A stretch of 64,000 bases of DNA from Bradyrhizobium sp. CCGUVB4N (GCF_024199945.1 NZ_JANADP010000001.1:1426001-1490000), one strand, 5' to 3'. Positions 1 to 9,372 are shown, counted from the first letter of the stretch. Translations and numbers: made by a program. The notes: a model not told the origin generated them from the letters alone.

Positions 1-349
1 CGTAGTTGATGGGCCAGACCGGGTTGAGCGCATCGGGGGCGACATGCGCTCGTGCGTCGAAATCAACCTTGCGATATCGGAATGCGATGCCGGCGTAGAG
101 TGTCATTCCACCACCGAGCGCCGACACGGTCCATGGCCAGCCGATCGGCCTCAAAGTACCGGTCGGGGAGCGCACCAGGGCGGCGGCGTCAATTCCATTT
201 TGGACCGTCGCAAATGAGGCGCCAGTGGGAAGCCTCAAGCCCGCTTCGAGGACGTGTACCCGGAATCCGTTTCTGGCGATCTCGTGGGCGACGATCGAGC
301 CGCTGGCACCACTGCCGACTACACAAACGTCAACGGCGTCGGACGTCAT
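1..349 (-). CDS. GMC-family FAD oxidoreductase, N-terminal part (runs off left edge)
   Basis: The minus strand from an ATG at 347-349 is open to the window edge, about 116 residues. Residues 8-25 form an FAD-binding Rossmann motif, VCVVGSGASGSIVAHEIA (GxGxxG), followed by an LEAG acidic end and, near residue 73, SALGGGMTLYAG, the glycine-rich second FAD contact typical of glucose-methanol-choline oxidoreductases. A purine-rich stretch (AGGTGGGG) precedes the start. The substrate cannot be told from this end of the protein, and the catalytic His region lies outside the window. It is unclear whether the complete gene is intact. Confidence 0.7.
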   Translation of the reverse strand, partial: MTSDAVDVCVVGSGASGSIVAHEIARNGFRVHVLEAGLRLPTGASFATVQNGIDAAALVRSPTGTLRPIGWPWTVSALGGGMTLYAGIAFRYRKVDFDARAHVAPDALNPVWPINY

Positions 350-875
350 TGCCCCACCTATGGCAAGGAACATCGGCCATACCTCATGGCGACGTGCCCA
401 TAAAGGACAGGTCAGGACGGCTAGTGAGAACTGTCAGCGCCAGCGTCGAACGTACGCCTGATCAGACCGTCGCGACCTACTTCGAGACTTATACAATATG
501 ACGTTCCGTGCGATTCAAGTCCCTTGAGCGCGCCCTCGCCTGAATGAGCGTGAGCATGTTCAAATCCACCGAAGTAGCGAGCTAAGAACTCTGAAGAAGA
601 ACGGTGCCGCTAACCCTAAAGCACTTGGTGCAATAGGGTGGCAGCGGCGCTGAACGTCATCTCATTGTCGCTGGAATGGAAGCTCAGCGGGAGTCGAGCA
701 CGGCCTTTGACACCTTCAGTAAGGACGATCTCGATAGGCGGGGATATTACATAGGTTTGGGTCGCTCCCCCCCGATTGCGGCTCATGTCAATCGATGAGG
801 CTCAGCGCCTCAGTGCGATGTGTCGGTCGCTATTGCCGTGGGCGCAAGCCCCGTCGCGACGCGCCACCATAGCCC
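350..875. other. No recognisable gene
   Basis: Only short overlapping open frames are present, with no recognised motif or start context. This stretch separates the oxidoreductase from the broken cyclotransferase-like gene. Confidence 0.5.
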
Positions 876-1326
876 TTATTCGTCCTCGCCAATGCTGGCC
901 AGGTATGACTCCGGCAAGCCGACCTTCCGCGCAATCGCCCGCAGGTCAGCTAATTAGCCCGGATCGGTCGTCCTGTCGTCTGGGATCGTTGGAAGATTGC
1001 AGCAGAGCGCCAGCTCTGCCGTGCCGTCGGCAAGTCGGGCGACGACAGGCTCGGGTCGATAGGCTGCGACGATCGGCTCTGAATAGAGCCGATCTCGTTC
1101 GGCATGGGTGAGAGTAGCGATTGTGCCGTAAACCCGCCCGTTATGATAGGCCACTAACGTTGCACGGTTTGATAGCCTCAGCGCAAGCCGCTTGAGATAG
1201 GCCTGCCGCTTGAGATAGGCCTCTTGAGATAGGCCTTCTGAAATCGGCCGGACGAAGACCTTTCGCCATCAAGCCTTCCGGGTCCATGAACAGGCCATGG
1301 AAGAAAATCGTCACTCGCTTTGCCAT
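876..1326 (-). pseudogene. Gamma-glutamylcyclotransferase-like protein, frameshifted
   Basis: From the ATG at 1326 the minus strand reads MAKRVTIFFHGLFMDPEGL. After a shift near 1200 a second frame reads GRVYGTIATLTHAERDRLYS and then a cysteine/leucine-rich end. Together these resemble the small GGCT-fold family (FFHGLFMDPE... then RAYGIVMALTHAE..LYSEP). The break coincides with a short tandem repeat of CTTGAGATAGGCCT-like units at about 1193-1240, so the gene was probably disrupted by repeat slippage. A stop also interrupts the C-terminal part near 950. The frame ends at the TAA at 876-878. The identification rests on memory of the family pattern. Confidence 0.6.
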
Positions 1327-1475
1327 CGAGAGATTCTAACGGTTCCGAGAACCGATCGGCGCATTTGGCTCGCCCCGGACGCCCTTGTGGAAACCCGGTC
1401 ATCGCCTGGCTGTTAGAGCGACGCACTTTCGCGCGAGTCGTGCGCAAGGCCAGGGCGTCGCCCCCCACACACAAA

Positions 1476-2342
1476 TCAGCATGCCAATGCCGTTGGCTTA
1501 GCGAATTCACATATCCGGCAGAGAAGAAAACCGTCCTCTCCGTTCATGCGATCGACAATCTTACGAAAAGTCGGTCCTTTGAAGAGATCTTGATATTCAT
1601 CGCGGAGAAGATTGCCCAGGATGTGGCGTCGCTCAAAATCCATGCAGCAGAGGGTGACGTCGCCGTTTGGGAGAAGAACATTACGATGTTCTCGTTCGTC
1701 GACGCACGTGAGCGCTCCGACGATCGGCTGTCGTGCCTCAACGATCTTTGGATCGACGCTTCCACCCCTGCTGCTCAGCGGACGCGAACGAACCAGCGCT
1801 TGCTCGGGGATTATGTCGACAAGCTCGGGATGAACCTCGCCCATGACTATGAACAGCGTCGATGGAATGTCTGCGTCGACCAGTTGACGCATCATATCGA
1901 CATACTTGCGCCTGACCAGGCGACTGTTCATGTAGGTGCCGTCATCAAACACGTGCACCAGGAAAACTCGGAATTGCAGCGCTTGCAAGCGTCGTAGATT
2001 GCGCTCGTTCATTCCTGCAAGTGTCGTGAAAATCCGGATGCCATGGCCAGCGGCGTAGGCATGCTCAACCATTTCGGTGCAAGCCGGATTGAGCCAGGGC
2101 TCTGAGTACCCGGCAAAGCTGATGTCGACAGCTGCAGGTACGCGCGCAAGGCAGCTCTTGAAATCTTCGAGACGAAGATGCTTTGCGTGGGACACGGCTC
2201 TTTGCCGTTCGGCGAACTTGTCCTGAGGACAATAAGAACATCCGACGACGCAGCCCGTTGTCGTAGTTATCTCCAAGACCCTGCCGCCAGGAGGGATTGC
2301 AGCGCGCAGGTTCTGTATATTCTCCGGGTATGATTCAACCAT
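1476..2342 (-). CDS. Radical SAM/SPASM-domain enzyme
   Basis: This 288-residue protein has an ATG at 2342 preceded by GGAGAA. C31-x3-C35-x2-C38 (TGCVVGCSYCPQ) is the radical SAM [4Fe-4S] motif that binds S-adenosylmethionine. The C-terminal third has extra cysteines (LTCVDE, VTLCCMDF, LLCRICEFA) arranged like a SPASM auxiliary cluster domain, preceded by LPNGDVTLC, which is common in that class. Such enzymes modify peptides, sugars or small molecules by radical chemistry. No precursor peptide or partner gene lies beside it, so the substrate is unknown. The neighbours are a relic on one side and about 1 kb without a recognised gene on the other. The reading frame appears intact. Confidence 0.8.
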   Translation of the reverse strand: MVESYPENIQNLRAAIPPGGRVLEITTTTGCVVGCSYCPQDKFAERQRAVSHAKHLRLEDFKSCLARVPAAVDISFAGYSEPWLNPACTEMVEHAYAAGHGIRIFTTLAGMNERNLRRLQALQFRVFLVHVFDDGTYMNSRLVRRKYVDMMRQLVDADIPSTLFIVMGEVHPELVDIIPEQALVRSRPLSSRGGSVDPKIVEARQPIVGALTCVDEREHRNVLLPNGDVTLCCMDFERRHILGNLLRDEYQDLFKGPTFRKIVDRMNGEDGFLLCRICEFAKPTALAC

Positions 2343-3378
2343 TTGCTGGGTTCTCCGGAAATGGCCGGAACAAAGCGCGTTCCGACGCAGGACCGCCGAT
2401 TTACATTCTTCATGAGGAGTTACTCATGCATGTTCTCAGTCATGCATGATCTCGGATGACTGGCGATAACGCGACACAGCTCACGACGAAACGATGGTTG
2501 ATCGAGATATCCCACCTCGTGCGGCTTTCCTCCCGCCGCCCAGTTGAAATCCCGGCAGGGGTACGGATCTGCCGGAGCAAGCGCGTCGAGCACAGGACCG
2601 ACTCAATGTCAATATTTCTGCGGCGTTTGGTAACCGCCGGCGCAAAATCCACTCACCAGTACGCCGGCATTGGTCATTGTTTTCTCAGTTCTCTCACCTC
2701 TTGCGATAGAAGTCGGCCATGCCATTGAAGCTCGCACCAGTGGGCAGTCAATCGGCTGAATTGTCACAACCAACGTTGGTCCGGGTTCATGCGATCGAGA
2801 TCGTACAATGTAACGTCACGTACGATTCAAGCTCTCTCGAAATGGAGCGGAATGGAACGAGCACTCGATCCATCAAATCTGACCACTCCGCCGCTGGTAT
2901 CGCGCTCGACAATGATGAATAGACCCTGGTGGGCCTGATTGCATATTCTGGACTGAACCTAAATCGGTTGATGAGACGACCCTTGCACGTGTGAGATCTC
3001 GTGCAAAAACCTATCAGCGCGGCGCAATTACGAGAGTTCGCGCGCATCATTAGGCGCTTCGCCGAATCTTCCGGCTCCCCCGTTAGCTTGCTCGCCGAAG
3101 ACCCGGCGGATGATACGCTTCAAATCGACACGAAAGGTACAGTGCTTTCTTTCTATCTATGGTCCATCGCGAAACCTATTTCGCCATCGCTCGACTGCAA
3201 ACGTCTTCGAGGTCCCAGGGGATCCTCTGCCTGACATGGGCCGCCATCACCACGGGTCGCGCGCTGCCTGTATACGATGCTATTCCCGTCCAAGCTCCGT
3301 CCGATTCTCGGTCGCGCCATGATACCCTTTTTTATGCTCGGTCTTCGTCATGCTCTCCAAGCCGAGCAACACCTGCCC
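2343..3378. other. No recognisable gene; possible relics
   Basis: Several frames of 60-90 residues occur on both strands, but none shows a known family, conserved motif or convincing ribosome site. The plus frame beginning at 3001 (QKPISAAQLREFARIIRRFA) has amphipathic, protein-like composition and may be a gene fragment. It cannot be assigned. Confidence 0.45.
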
Positions 3379-3412
3379 GTCAGTTTGGGATCAGCTTGTC
3401 TGAGTATCATTC
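3379..3412 (+). promoter_or_regulatory. Candidate degenerate tts box upstream of nopT
   Basis: GTCAGTTTGGGATCAGCTTG resembles the TtsI-binding tts box (GTCAGcTT-n-TCG-nn-AGCT) but has changes and one extra base in the centre. It lies about 100 bp before the nopT start on the same strand, the position expected for a tts box. The assignment is moderate because the TCG core is missing. Confidence 0.4.
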
Positions 3413-3480
3413 GCAGCCGGACCTAAGCAGCCTCAGTTCTCCGCGAAGAGACTTGACGCCGAAGGGAAGCGAAAATCGTC

Positions 3481-4398
3481 ATGTACAATCGAATCAGTGG
3501 CCCATCCACGTTCCCCAACCATGCTCACGAGCCGACTCAGTCGACGGACAGCGACCGCTTTCAGCAAACATTGGCGGGCATGTCGTCCCGATCGGTGCCG
3601 GATCCCTATGCAACTTTGTCTTCGGCGCCAATACGGTCGTTTTCGCTGGTTTCCCAACCCCTTGTCATGGAGTTCGAAAGGCTACCATTTGGCGGAACCA
3701 GGCAAAATCTCACCTCGCGGAGGAGGCTGCCACCTGGGGATTTGCCTGACAAAATGGGGTGCTGCGTCAGCACGCCACAGGCCACGGATCCGCATGATCC
3801 CGGTACATCCTCTGCGGCGAGGCCGGTCACCCACCTGTTCGACTACAGGACGGCCGAATTGCATGAGGCAAATGTAGACGGCATCTGCGTCGGGTTGACG
3901 GCGGAGTGGCTCCGCAATCTCCACAACAGCCCATCAACGCGAATGAGTGCGCTAACACCCGGATCACAAATGTACTATTCAGCTGCTGAGCGGCAGCGGG
4001 AGTATCAAGATGGCAAGGACCAGTTGCGACTCGAGGGATTAGGAGACTCTCAGGCAGACTTAGAGGCACAAAACAGCATGTTGCGGCGGGCAGGCCTGAA
4101 TCCATCCGGAAAGGAGAAGGTCTACGGATTCGGCGAGCAGTCGAGCGTCTCGCGCATGCTTGGGAAGATCACCAACGACGGATCGGAGTATTTGCTCACT
4201 TTGTATTTCGCCGAAGGAGGCTCACACACAGTTGCGACAGCGGCGCAGGGTAGAAGAACCACACTCTTTGACCCCAACTATGGAGAATTTACCGTTCAGT
4301 CAGAGGAGATGGAGGACTTGCTCCAAAGCCTCGCCAATCGTTACAGGGACCCCAACGGGCGGCATTTGTCGTCAATCACCACACAGAAGATGGAGTGA
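3481..4398 (+). CDS. nopT: NopT, type III effector cysteine protease (YopT/AvrPphB family, C58)
   Basis: This is a 305-residue secreted protease. The catalytic triad is visible as C136 in DGICVGLTAEWL, H249 in GGSHTVATA and D264 in LFDPNYGEF. The N-terminal region contains FQQTLAGMSSRS and DPYATLSSAP, which I recall from rhizobial NopT. Residues 90-95, DKMGCC, match the known autoprocessing site of this family: cleavage after M92 would expose G93 for myristoylation and C94/C95 for palmitoylation, directing the protein to plant membranes. The length agrees with the family and the frame is intact. A candidate tts box sits upstream. It stands alone, flanked by non-coding sequence and an IS256 relic. 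Confidence 0.92.
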   Translation: MYNRISGPSTFPNHAHEPTQSTDSDRFQQTLAGMSSRSVPDPYATLSSAPIRSFSLVSQPLVMEFERLPFGGTRQNLTSRRRLPPGDLPDKMGCCVSTPQATDPHDPGTSSAARPVTHLFDYRTAELHEANVDGICVGLTAEWLRNLHNSPSTRMSALTPGSQMYYSAAERQREYQDGKDQLRLEGLGDSQADLEAQNSMLRRAGLNPSGKEKVYGFGEQSSVSRMLGKITNDGSEYLLTLYFAEGGSHTVATAAQGRRTTLFDPNYGEFTVQSEEMEDLLQSLANRYRDPNGRHLSSITTQKME

Positions 4399-4911
4399 GT
4401 CTGGCCTGCAAGCTCGTGGCATGTTCCGCGCGGCGGCAACCACAGCACAGCCTCGTTCCGCCAAAAATGCGGCAATCGACTCCGTGCGTACATCACGGCT
4501 GCCGGTTGCGGAAGGCGGACCGCTGGGCGTTGGGTGAGAGCCGGCGCTGGCTGCGAGTTTGAGCGGTGCGACTGGGGATAGCCGGTACGGGCAGTTGTTA
4601 GTTTGCGCGGGTGACCTCGTGGCAGAGGACGCGTCGGCTTGAATCGTTGTCCGGCGCCTTTGTGCCCTACCGAGCTAAGGCGCCTACGCGTGGGTTCCTT
4701 TTGGGCGTTGTTACCTTCCAATGGGCGGTGAAGTGCTCAGCTGGCTCGGCCTAGAAAGCGATCAGCATCTCGTTGTCGCGCAACGCCCGAGGGGGTAAGC
4801 GTACCGCGGCTATGCATCGGCTACCCTTCTGTTGCGGATGTCCGGACTACAATTCCACGGCGGGTCATGTGGTCGACCACAGCTCGATGGACTGAGCGGC
4901 GCCTGCGGTCG
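4399..4911. other. No recognisable gene
   Basis: There are only short unsupported frames between nopT and the IS256 relic. No promoter or terminator was confidently seen. Confidence 0.45.
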
Positions 4912-5400
4912 CGGGAGTGACAGAAGTTTTGCGTAAGAGCGCCTTTGTGAGAAGTTTGCAGGCTCAGCGGACTGACCCCATGGGGTCAGTCCGCTGAGCC
5001 TGCAAAGCGCTCGCCCAACTGGATCGCAAATTGGCCCACTCGCGGCCGTCCATGCAACCGGTCGTCGCCAATGGATGCGTGGATTTCTGATGGCGAAGTA
5101 AAGTAGCTTCATCGCCGCCTCGTCGTTGGAGAACTGCCGCACGTCTCGATGATCTTGCGCAGCGAACGGTTCAGCGCCTCGACCGCGGTGGTGGTGTCGA
5201 TCATTTTGCGGATCTCCGGCGCAAAAGCGAAGAACGGAATGACGTGCTCCCATGCCCGCCGCCAGGCCGTCCCTTCGCTGAATTGTGCTTCCCCACTCGG
5301 CTTCAAAGTCCTCCGAGCCTGAGCAGAGCGGCATCGGCACTCTCGGCAAGATAGATCGCCTTGATCGAGGGCAGGATCCACGGCATCATCTGTCAGATCT
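4912..5400 (-). pseudogene. IS256-family transposase, C-terminal relic
   Basis: The minus strand encodes WEHVIPFFAFAPEIRKMI followed by VEALNRSLRKIIET, the conserved C-terminal region of IS256/Mutator transposases (normally YTTNAIESLNRSLRKIIK). It continues after frame slips into AAMKLLYFAIR and QLGERFAG. The outer end near 4912-4933 reads on the minus strand as CAAAACTTCTGTCACTCCCG, similar to IS256 terminal repeats. The N-terminal two thirds are missing. The 52-bp palindrome at 4955-5006 overlaps the relic's stop codon. Confidence 0.75.
4955..5006. repeat. 52-bp perfect palindrome
   Basis: The two 26-bp halves are exact reverse complements with no spacer, centred on ACCCCA/TGGGGT at 4980/4981. 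It lies at the 3' end of the IS256 relic, where it overlaps the transposase stop and could form a long hairpin. It may be a terminator of that element or a fused pair of inverted ends. No T-run follows on either side. Confidence 0.9.
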
Positions 5401-5847
5401 CGCAGGTAAGACGTGCGACCTTCGTGCTATCTACCTGTCGCATCTACGGCCGCAGTCTCTAGGTGACATTGGGCTTCAAGCTTTGTGGCTTCCTCGCCCG
5501 GATGCGGACGCTTCGTATGTGCCTCCTGTTCGTCAGGCCGGTACTTTGCTTACAGCTTCCTGCGGGTCTCGCTTCGTGACGATGCCCTTGCTGTTCGGCT
5601 AACGGTTCCTATCACCAAGGTCCATCGAGGACTCACACCTCCAAGTCATCGACCGGACACCACTTCGGTCAAGTCGCGCCAAGTTCAACGAGTCAGAACC
5701 TCCATGTCGAGTCGAGATTTTAGCGTCCCAATCAGGTTTCGCTATGGTCCGCCTCCGACATCGGACGATATCCCTCAGTTCTTGGGTCACGAGCGTATCC
5801 CGGACGCACCGTGGAAGAAATCAACGTCGCGGCTCGCTTTCAGACCC
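5401..5847. other. No recognisable gene
   Basis: Long but unsupported frames are present on the plus strand (for example through 5485-5790). The text resembles repetitive intergenic sequence rather than a protein gene. No family was recognised. Confidence 0.4.
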
Positions 5848-5880
5848 GTCAGCTTCTCGAAAGAAAGCTGTCATAATATC
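5848..5880 (+). promoter_or_regulatory. tts box variant upstream of the TPS gene
   Basis: GTCAGCTTCTCGAAAG matches the tts box exactly, but an additional GAAA-like 4-base duplication precedes AGCTGTCATAATATC. It lies 62 bp before the start codon at 5942 in the correct orientation. The preceding bases (CGCTTTCAGACCCGTC) also match those before the perfect tts box at 9718, so the two share ancestry. Whether TtsI still binds is uncertain. Confidence 0.65.
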
Positions 5881-5941
5881 AGAAGTGCAGATCGGACACT
5901 CGCTGTTCCGATCACAAAGCTCGTCAAACGGAGGACCTGGG

Positions 5942-7762
5942 ATGGACACGAATATCAACCCGCTGGGCCCCAATCGCGCCGAAACGTCGCATCCCATGAT
6001 GGAAGAGCAATGGGCGCAGCAAGCAATCTTCGAGCGCCACTTGAGCGAGCCGCAACAGAGTAGACGTCGTCAAGCCGGTGCAGGATCCTCGCGTCGCATA
6101 TTGTCTGCGGATCAGGCTGATCCCACCGACATGGCGACCCAGGGACGACATATGAACCTTGTCCTCGTCTCGAACCGAGTTGCGGATGGCAAGCCGAATG
6201 AGCCGGCGACTGGTGGGCTTGCCGCGGCCCTACTCCCGGTGGTTGAGGATTCCGGCGCAGTTTGGATGGGTTCATCGGGTGATCCCAGTCAGAACTCGGG
6301 CGATCCCAGTCAGAACAAAGCGTCCGTCCACGAGCTCGGAAATGGCGCGCTGGTGAAACTGGAGCTGCCTGAGGCCGAATATGCGGGCTACTACGACGGC
6401 TTTGCAAATTCGACGCTCTGGCCCGCACTGCATTCCCTCAGCGAGCGGATCTCGGTTTCGAATTCTGACCGCAATTATGAAAGCTATCACACGATTAACG
6501 AGATCATGGCGAATGCGTTGCTCAAGTTTGGCGACCGAGATGCGTTCTGGGTGCATGACTATCAATTGCTGGTACTCGGTGCCAAGCTGCGTGAGAAAGC
6601 TATCGACCGGCCAATCGGATTCTTCCTGCATACGCCTTGGCCGGGGCCAGATGTATGGCAGCGAGTGCCTCACCATGATGAGCTCATCGAATCGATGATG
6701 GCGTACGATCTTTTAGGCTTTCACACCGAGCGGGACTGTCGGAATTTCCTCGATTGTGTCCATTCCGATCTTGGTCTGAGAAGCAAGGACGGTGTGGTGG
6801 CGTCCAACCGCGGTCTCACCCGCTGCAAGGTATTTCCGATCGGCATTGATGCAGATCAGTTTGCTCGGTACGCTGCAGCGTCAACATCGGATTCCAAAGT
6901 CGCCTCACTGCGGAGCGGCCTGAATGGCGAGAAGCTTGCGGTTGGCGTCGACCGGCTCGACTATACGAAAGGTCTTCACGAGCGGATCGAGGCTTTTGAT
7001 CAGCTGTGTACCGAGAGGCCAGGCAGCATCTCGCTCTTGCAGGTAGCAACGCCAACGCGCGCCAAGATTGAGATGTACCAAAAATACCGAGACCGGTTCG
7101 TCGAACTCGTCGAAGACGCGAATGCGCGTCATGCTACGGACGATTGGATTCCGATAAGACATCAGGATGAGGGCGTCAGCCAGAAGGTGCTCGCTGGCCT
7201 CTATCGCGCCGCGCATGTTGCTGTGGTGACGCCGATACGTGATGGCATGAACCTCGTTGTCAAAGAATATGTCGCTGCGCAAGATCCGAATGATCCCGGC
7301 GTGCCGGTTCTGTCGAAATATGCAGGCGCAGCCGACGAACTCAAGGAGGCATTGCTCGTTGATCCGAAGGACATCCCTGGCATAAAGCGCGCGATCTTAG
7401 AGGCCATGGAGATGCCCCTCGCTGAACGCTGCTCACGCTGGAAGGCGATGATGAAGACGCTTCGAGAAAATTCACTCCAAAACTGGTCGGCCAATTTCGT
7501 TCGGGAATTGGAGAACAGCCGCTTCGTCGCGAGGGTGCCTCCGAATCGGCTCGACAATATCGGCCTTGGCAGGACCGCCGAGACCCAATTTCCGAGCGAA
7601 GTGCTGGAACGTGCCCGTGACGTGCTGATGCGCCCATTGAGTAGAACCCCGCCTCCGACTGCGTTTGAGCAATCGACAAGCTCGTATCTCGGTGGACAGT
7701 CAGATCCGGCAGACTCGGAGTATGATGCGGAAGCCTCCTCCAGAGCATCTCCGACGCGCTGA
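5942..7762 (+). CDS. Trehalose-6-phosphate synthase with effector-like N-terminal extension (RipTPS-like candidate T3 effector)
   Basis: This 606-residue protein starts at the ATG at 5942, which is preceded by GGAGG at 8 bp. The GT20 domain begins near M71 (MNLVLVSNRVADG, with R79) and shows the UDP-glucose and glucose-6-phosphate site motifs GGLAAAL, WMGSSG, NSTLWP, FWVHDYQLL, HTPWPGPD, GVDRLDYTKGL and TPIRDGMNLVVKEYVAAQ. It should therefore make trehalose-6-phosphate from UDP-glucose and glucose-6-phosphate. A 70-residue polar N-terminal extension and a Ser/Pro/Thr-rich tail of about 60 residues are absent from housekeeping OtsA. No otsB lies nearby. The tts box and extension suggest secretion, as in Ralstonia RipTPS (established there, inferred here). 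A 6-residue tandem duplication GDPSQNSGDPSQN lies near residues 117-129. Confidence 0.88.
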   Translation: MDTNINPLGPNRAETSHPMMEEQWAQQAIFERHLSEPQQSRRRQAGAGSSRRILSADQADPTDMATQGRHMNLVLVSNRVADGKPNEPATGGLAAALLPVVEDSGAVWMGSSGDPSQNSGDPSQNKASVHELGNGALVKLELPEAEYAGYYDGFANSTLWPALHSLSERISVSNSDRNYESYHTINEIMANALLKFGDRDAFWVHDYQLLVLGAKLREKAIDRPIGFFLHTPWPGPDVWQRVPHHDELIESMMAYDLLGFHTERDCRNFLDCVHSDLGLRSKDGVVASNRGLTRCKVFPIGIDADQFARYAAASTSDSKVASLRSGLNGEKLAVGVDRLDYTKGLHERIEAFDQLCTERPGSISLLQVATPTRAKIEMYQKYRDRFVELVEDANARHATDDWIPIRHQDEGVSQKVLAGLYRAAHVAVVTPIRDGMNLVVKEYVAAQDPNDPGVPVLSKYAGAADELKEALLVDPKDIPGIKRAILEAMEMPLAERCSRWKAMMKTLRENSLQNWSANFVRELENSRFVARVPPNRLDNIGLGRTAETQFPSEVLERARDVLMRPLSRTPPPTAFEQSTSSYLGGQSDPADSEYDAEASSRASPTR

Positions 7763-8110
7763 CGAGCCCGATCGTACTGATCGCAATCGCGTCGACCACG
7801 TACAGTGGGCTGTCGCGGCTGGTCGCTTCGCTCGATCGTATCAGTGCGGGCGCGCAGCCTGATCAAGCGCTCTAACGATCCCATTTGAGCACTTGGAGTT
7901 GAGGCCGGTCCGTGCCGGGACATTTTCGGTGTGACGAAAGTGTGTTCCCTTTCTTCCGGGCGGCAGCTGGCTCTTTTATTCGTATGGCAATATGCAGGAA
8001 GCGGCTGTTGATTAACGATTGCTGACGACGTTCGCTTCAACCTGATCAAAGAGGGAGATCTCTGAACCCTTTTACTGAAGCCTTTCCGACCGAGCTGCTC
8101 TCACGAAGCA
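7763..8110. other. No recognisable gene
   Basis: This is the stretch downstream of the TPS gene. No clear hairpin terminator or gene was recognised. Confidence 0.45.
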
Positions 8111-8419
8111 TGATTGCCAGAAGCGGCGCATTTGCGGTGGTGAGTCAGGCTCTGTATCCAACAGGGGCTTGCGATCTGGAGCCCCCATGGCGGGATCTGC
8201 CAGAGGTATTCGGCCCATATGCCACTTGCTACAACCGCTTCGTTCGCCGGAGGAGGGCTGGTGTCTGGGGGCGCATCATAGACGCACTTGCTTCTGCCCA
8301 TGATGCCGCTGCCAGATGATCGAGCCATGCAGGCTCTTTGCTCAGGAGCCATGCGGGGGGCGGTTGCCACCGCACATTTGGCGCAGCCGTCGATGAGCTT
8401 TGCGCGCGGGCGGCAGTCT

Positions 8420-8730
8420 ATCGGTAGATGGTCGCTTCGCTGCCTTCAAAACCGCAGAGCTTGACCTCGGTCAACAATGGCGCCGCGCGGCGTCACCCTC
8501 TTCCCGGCGCTTTTCCAGATAATCTCGGAAAGGATCAACCAGGACGGATGCTGCGGGTCGCCGCCGGTGCTGCAGCGTCACCGCCTGCAGCAAGCAAGCG
8601 CTCGACTGTCCTCACGCTCATGCCGATCCGCGGCGCGATCCCGCGCGACGACGGGCGGTCGCGTGCAGGTCGAGGATTTCGCCATAGAGTGAACGGCGAC
8701 GGTTGCGCCGTGTGCTGCGCAGCTGATGAA
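8420..8730 (-). pseudogene. ISL3-like transposase fragment (decayed copy)
   Basis: This is the reverse-strand counterpart of the fragment at 50080-50369. Frames are broken, but pieces equivalent to the HTH and to a DPFRDYLEKRW-like segment survive at nucleotide level. It is part of the inverted duplication. Confidence 0.5.
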
Positions 8731-8929
8731 CTTTTGTAGAGGCTCTAAACGAACGCACATTGCAGTGAGCATCATCTCATCAGCGGACGACGAGGGCATA
8801 ACGCCAACTCGGCAGCTCGGACTTCGAGACGACGTCGGCCCTCATCGAGAGCCGACGCAGCTTCTGCTTGCATCCTATTGTCAGCGACAATCACTTGTTC
8901 GATTTCGGTCAACCCGAATGTCGTTTTGC

Positions 8930-9180
8930 TTACGTGACGGGGGCCAACGTTGTCGTGTACGGCACGCTACCAATGGTGAAACTCGTCTGCTGCCGGTCCT
9001 CGTTCGGCAACGCGCCCATGCAGTGCATGCCCCGCATGAGCTCCAGATGCGCACGTCGGTCGCGGTGCAGCCAGCCCGGGACGTACATCATTAGATCCGG
9101 CGCGGTCGGCGGCGCGGAAGGCATGTATGGAGTCCCAAAAATCGATGCCTCGGCGCCTTGCAGCGTGGTACCGACGTCCC
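8930..9180 (-). pseudogene. C-terminal relic of the unnamed tts-box effector
   Basis: The minus strand encodes GTPYMPSAPPTAPDLMMYVP, then LMRGMHCMGALPNE and TSFTIGSVPYTTTLAP. This parallels the last about 75 residues of the effector gene at 48558-49885 (GAPYMPYAPPPVPDLAIYVP, LMRGMHYMDVLPSA, TNFTIGGVPYTATLGP). Only the C-terminus is present. Sequence upstream of about 9180 is unrelated, so the copy is truncated. Confidence 0.75.
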
Positions 9181-9217
9181 TTGCCGGGAGTTTCGCGGGC
9201 GCGTGCACATCTCTTTA

Positions 9218-9372
9218 GCGGCGCCATCGATTCTTATAAGAACCCGCATTCGGATCGCAATGTTGCACTGGATGATCCGGAAGAAGTCGCCGAAATCGTC
9301 ATGCTCGCAAGTCATTTGCTCCGTATTATCGATGCGCGCGCCATCGTAGTTGGTCGATCCCGTGGCCGCTGA
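9218..9372 (+). pseudogene. Possible TIGR02391-like protein C-terminal fragment
   Basis: The plus strand reads YKNPHSDRNVALDDP, EVAEIVMLASHLLRIIDAR. This pattern (RNP.SHR....DDP.EA.EI...A..LLRI.D) is one I associate with the C-terminus of TIGR02391/Ymh-type proteins. There is no start and no N-terminal part, so this is a fragment. The family assignment is tentative. Confidence 0.4.

Larger units (their letters stand above)
8110..9205. repeat. Outer part of left inverted-duplication arm (partner about 49.6-50.5 kb)
   Basis: On the minus strand this matches the plus strand around 49640-50500. For example 8770-8870 is nearly the exact reverse complement of 49910-50010, and 8330-8520 mirrors 50270-50450. 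It carries decayed copies of an effector C-terminus and a transposase fragment. Confidence 0.85.

Noticed and set aside
7201..8049. Minus-strand 282-codon frame opposite the TPS gene
   Set aside because: Antisense to clearly conserved TPS motifs and without recognisable domain.
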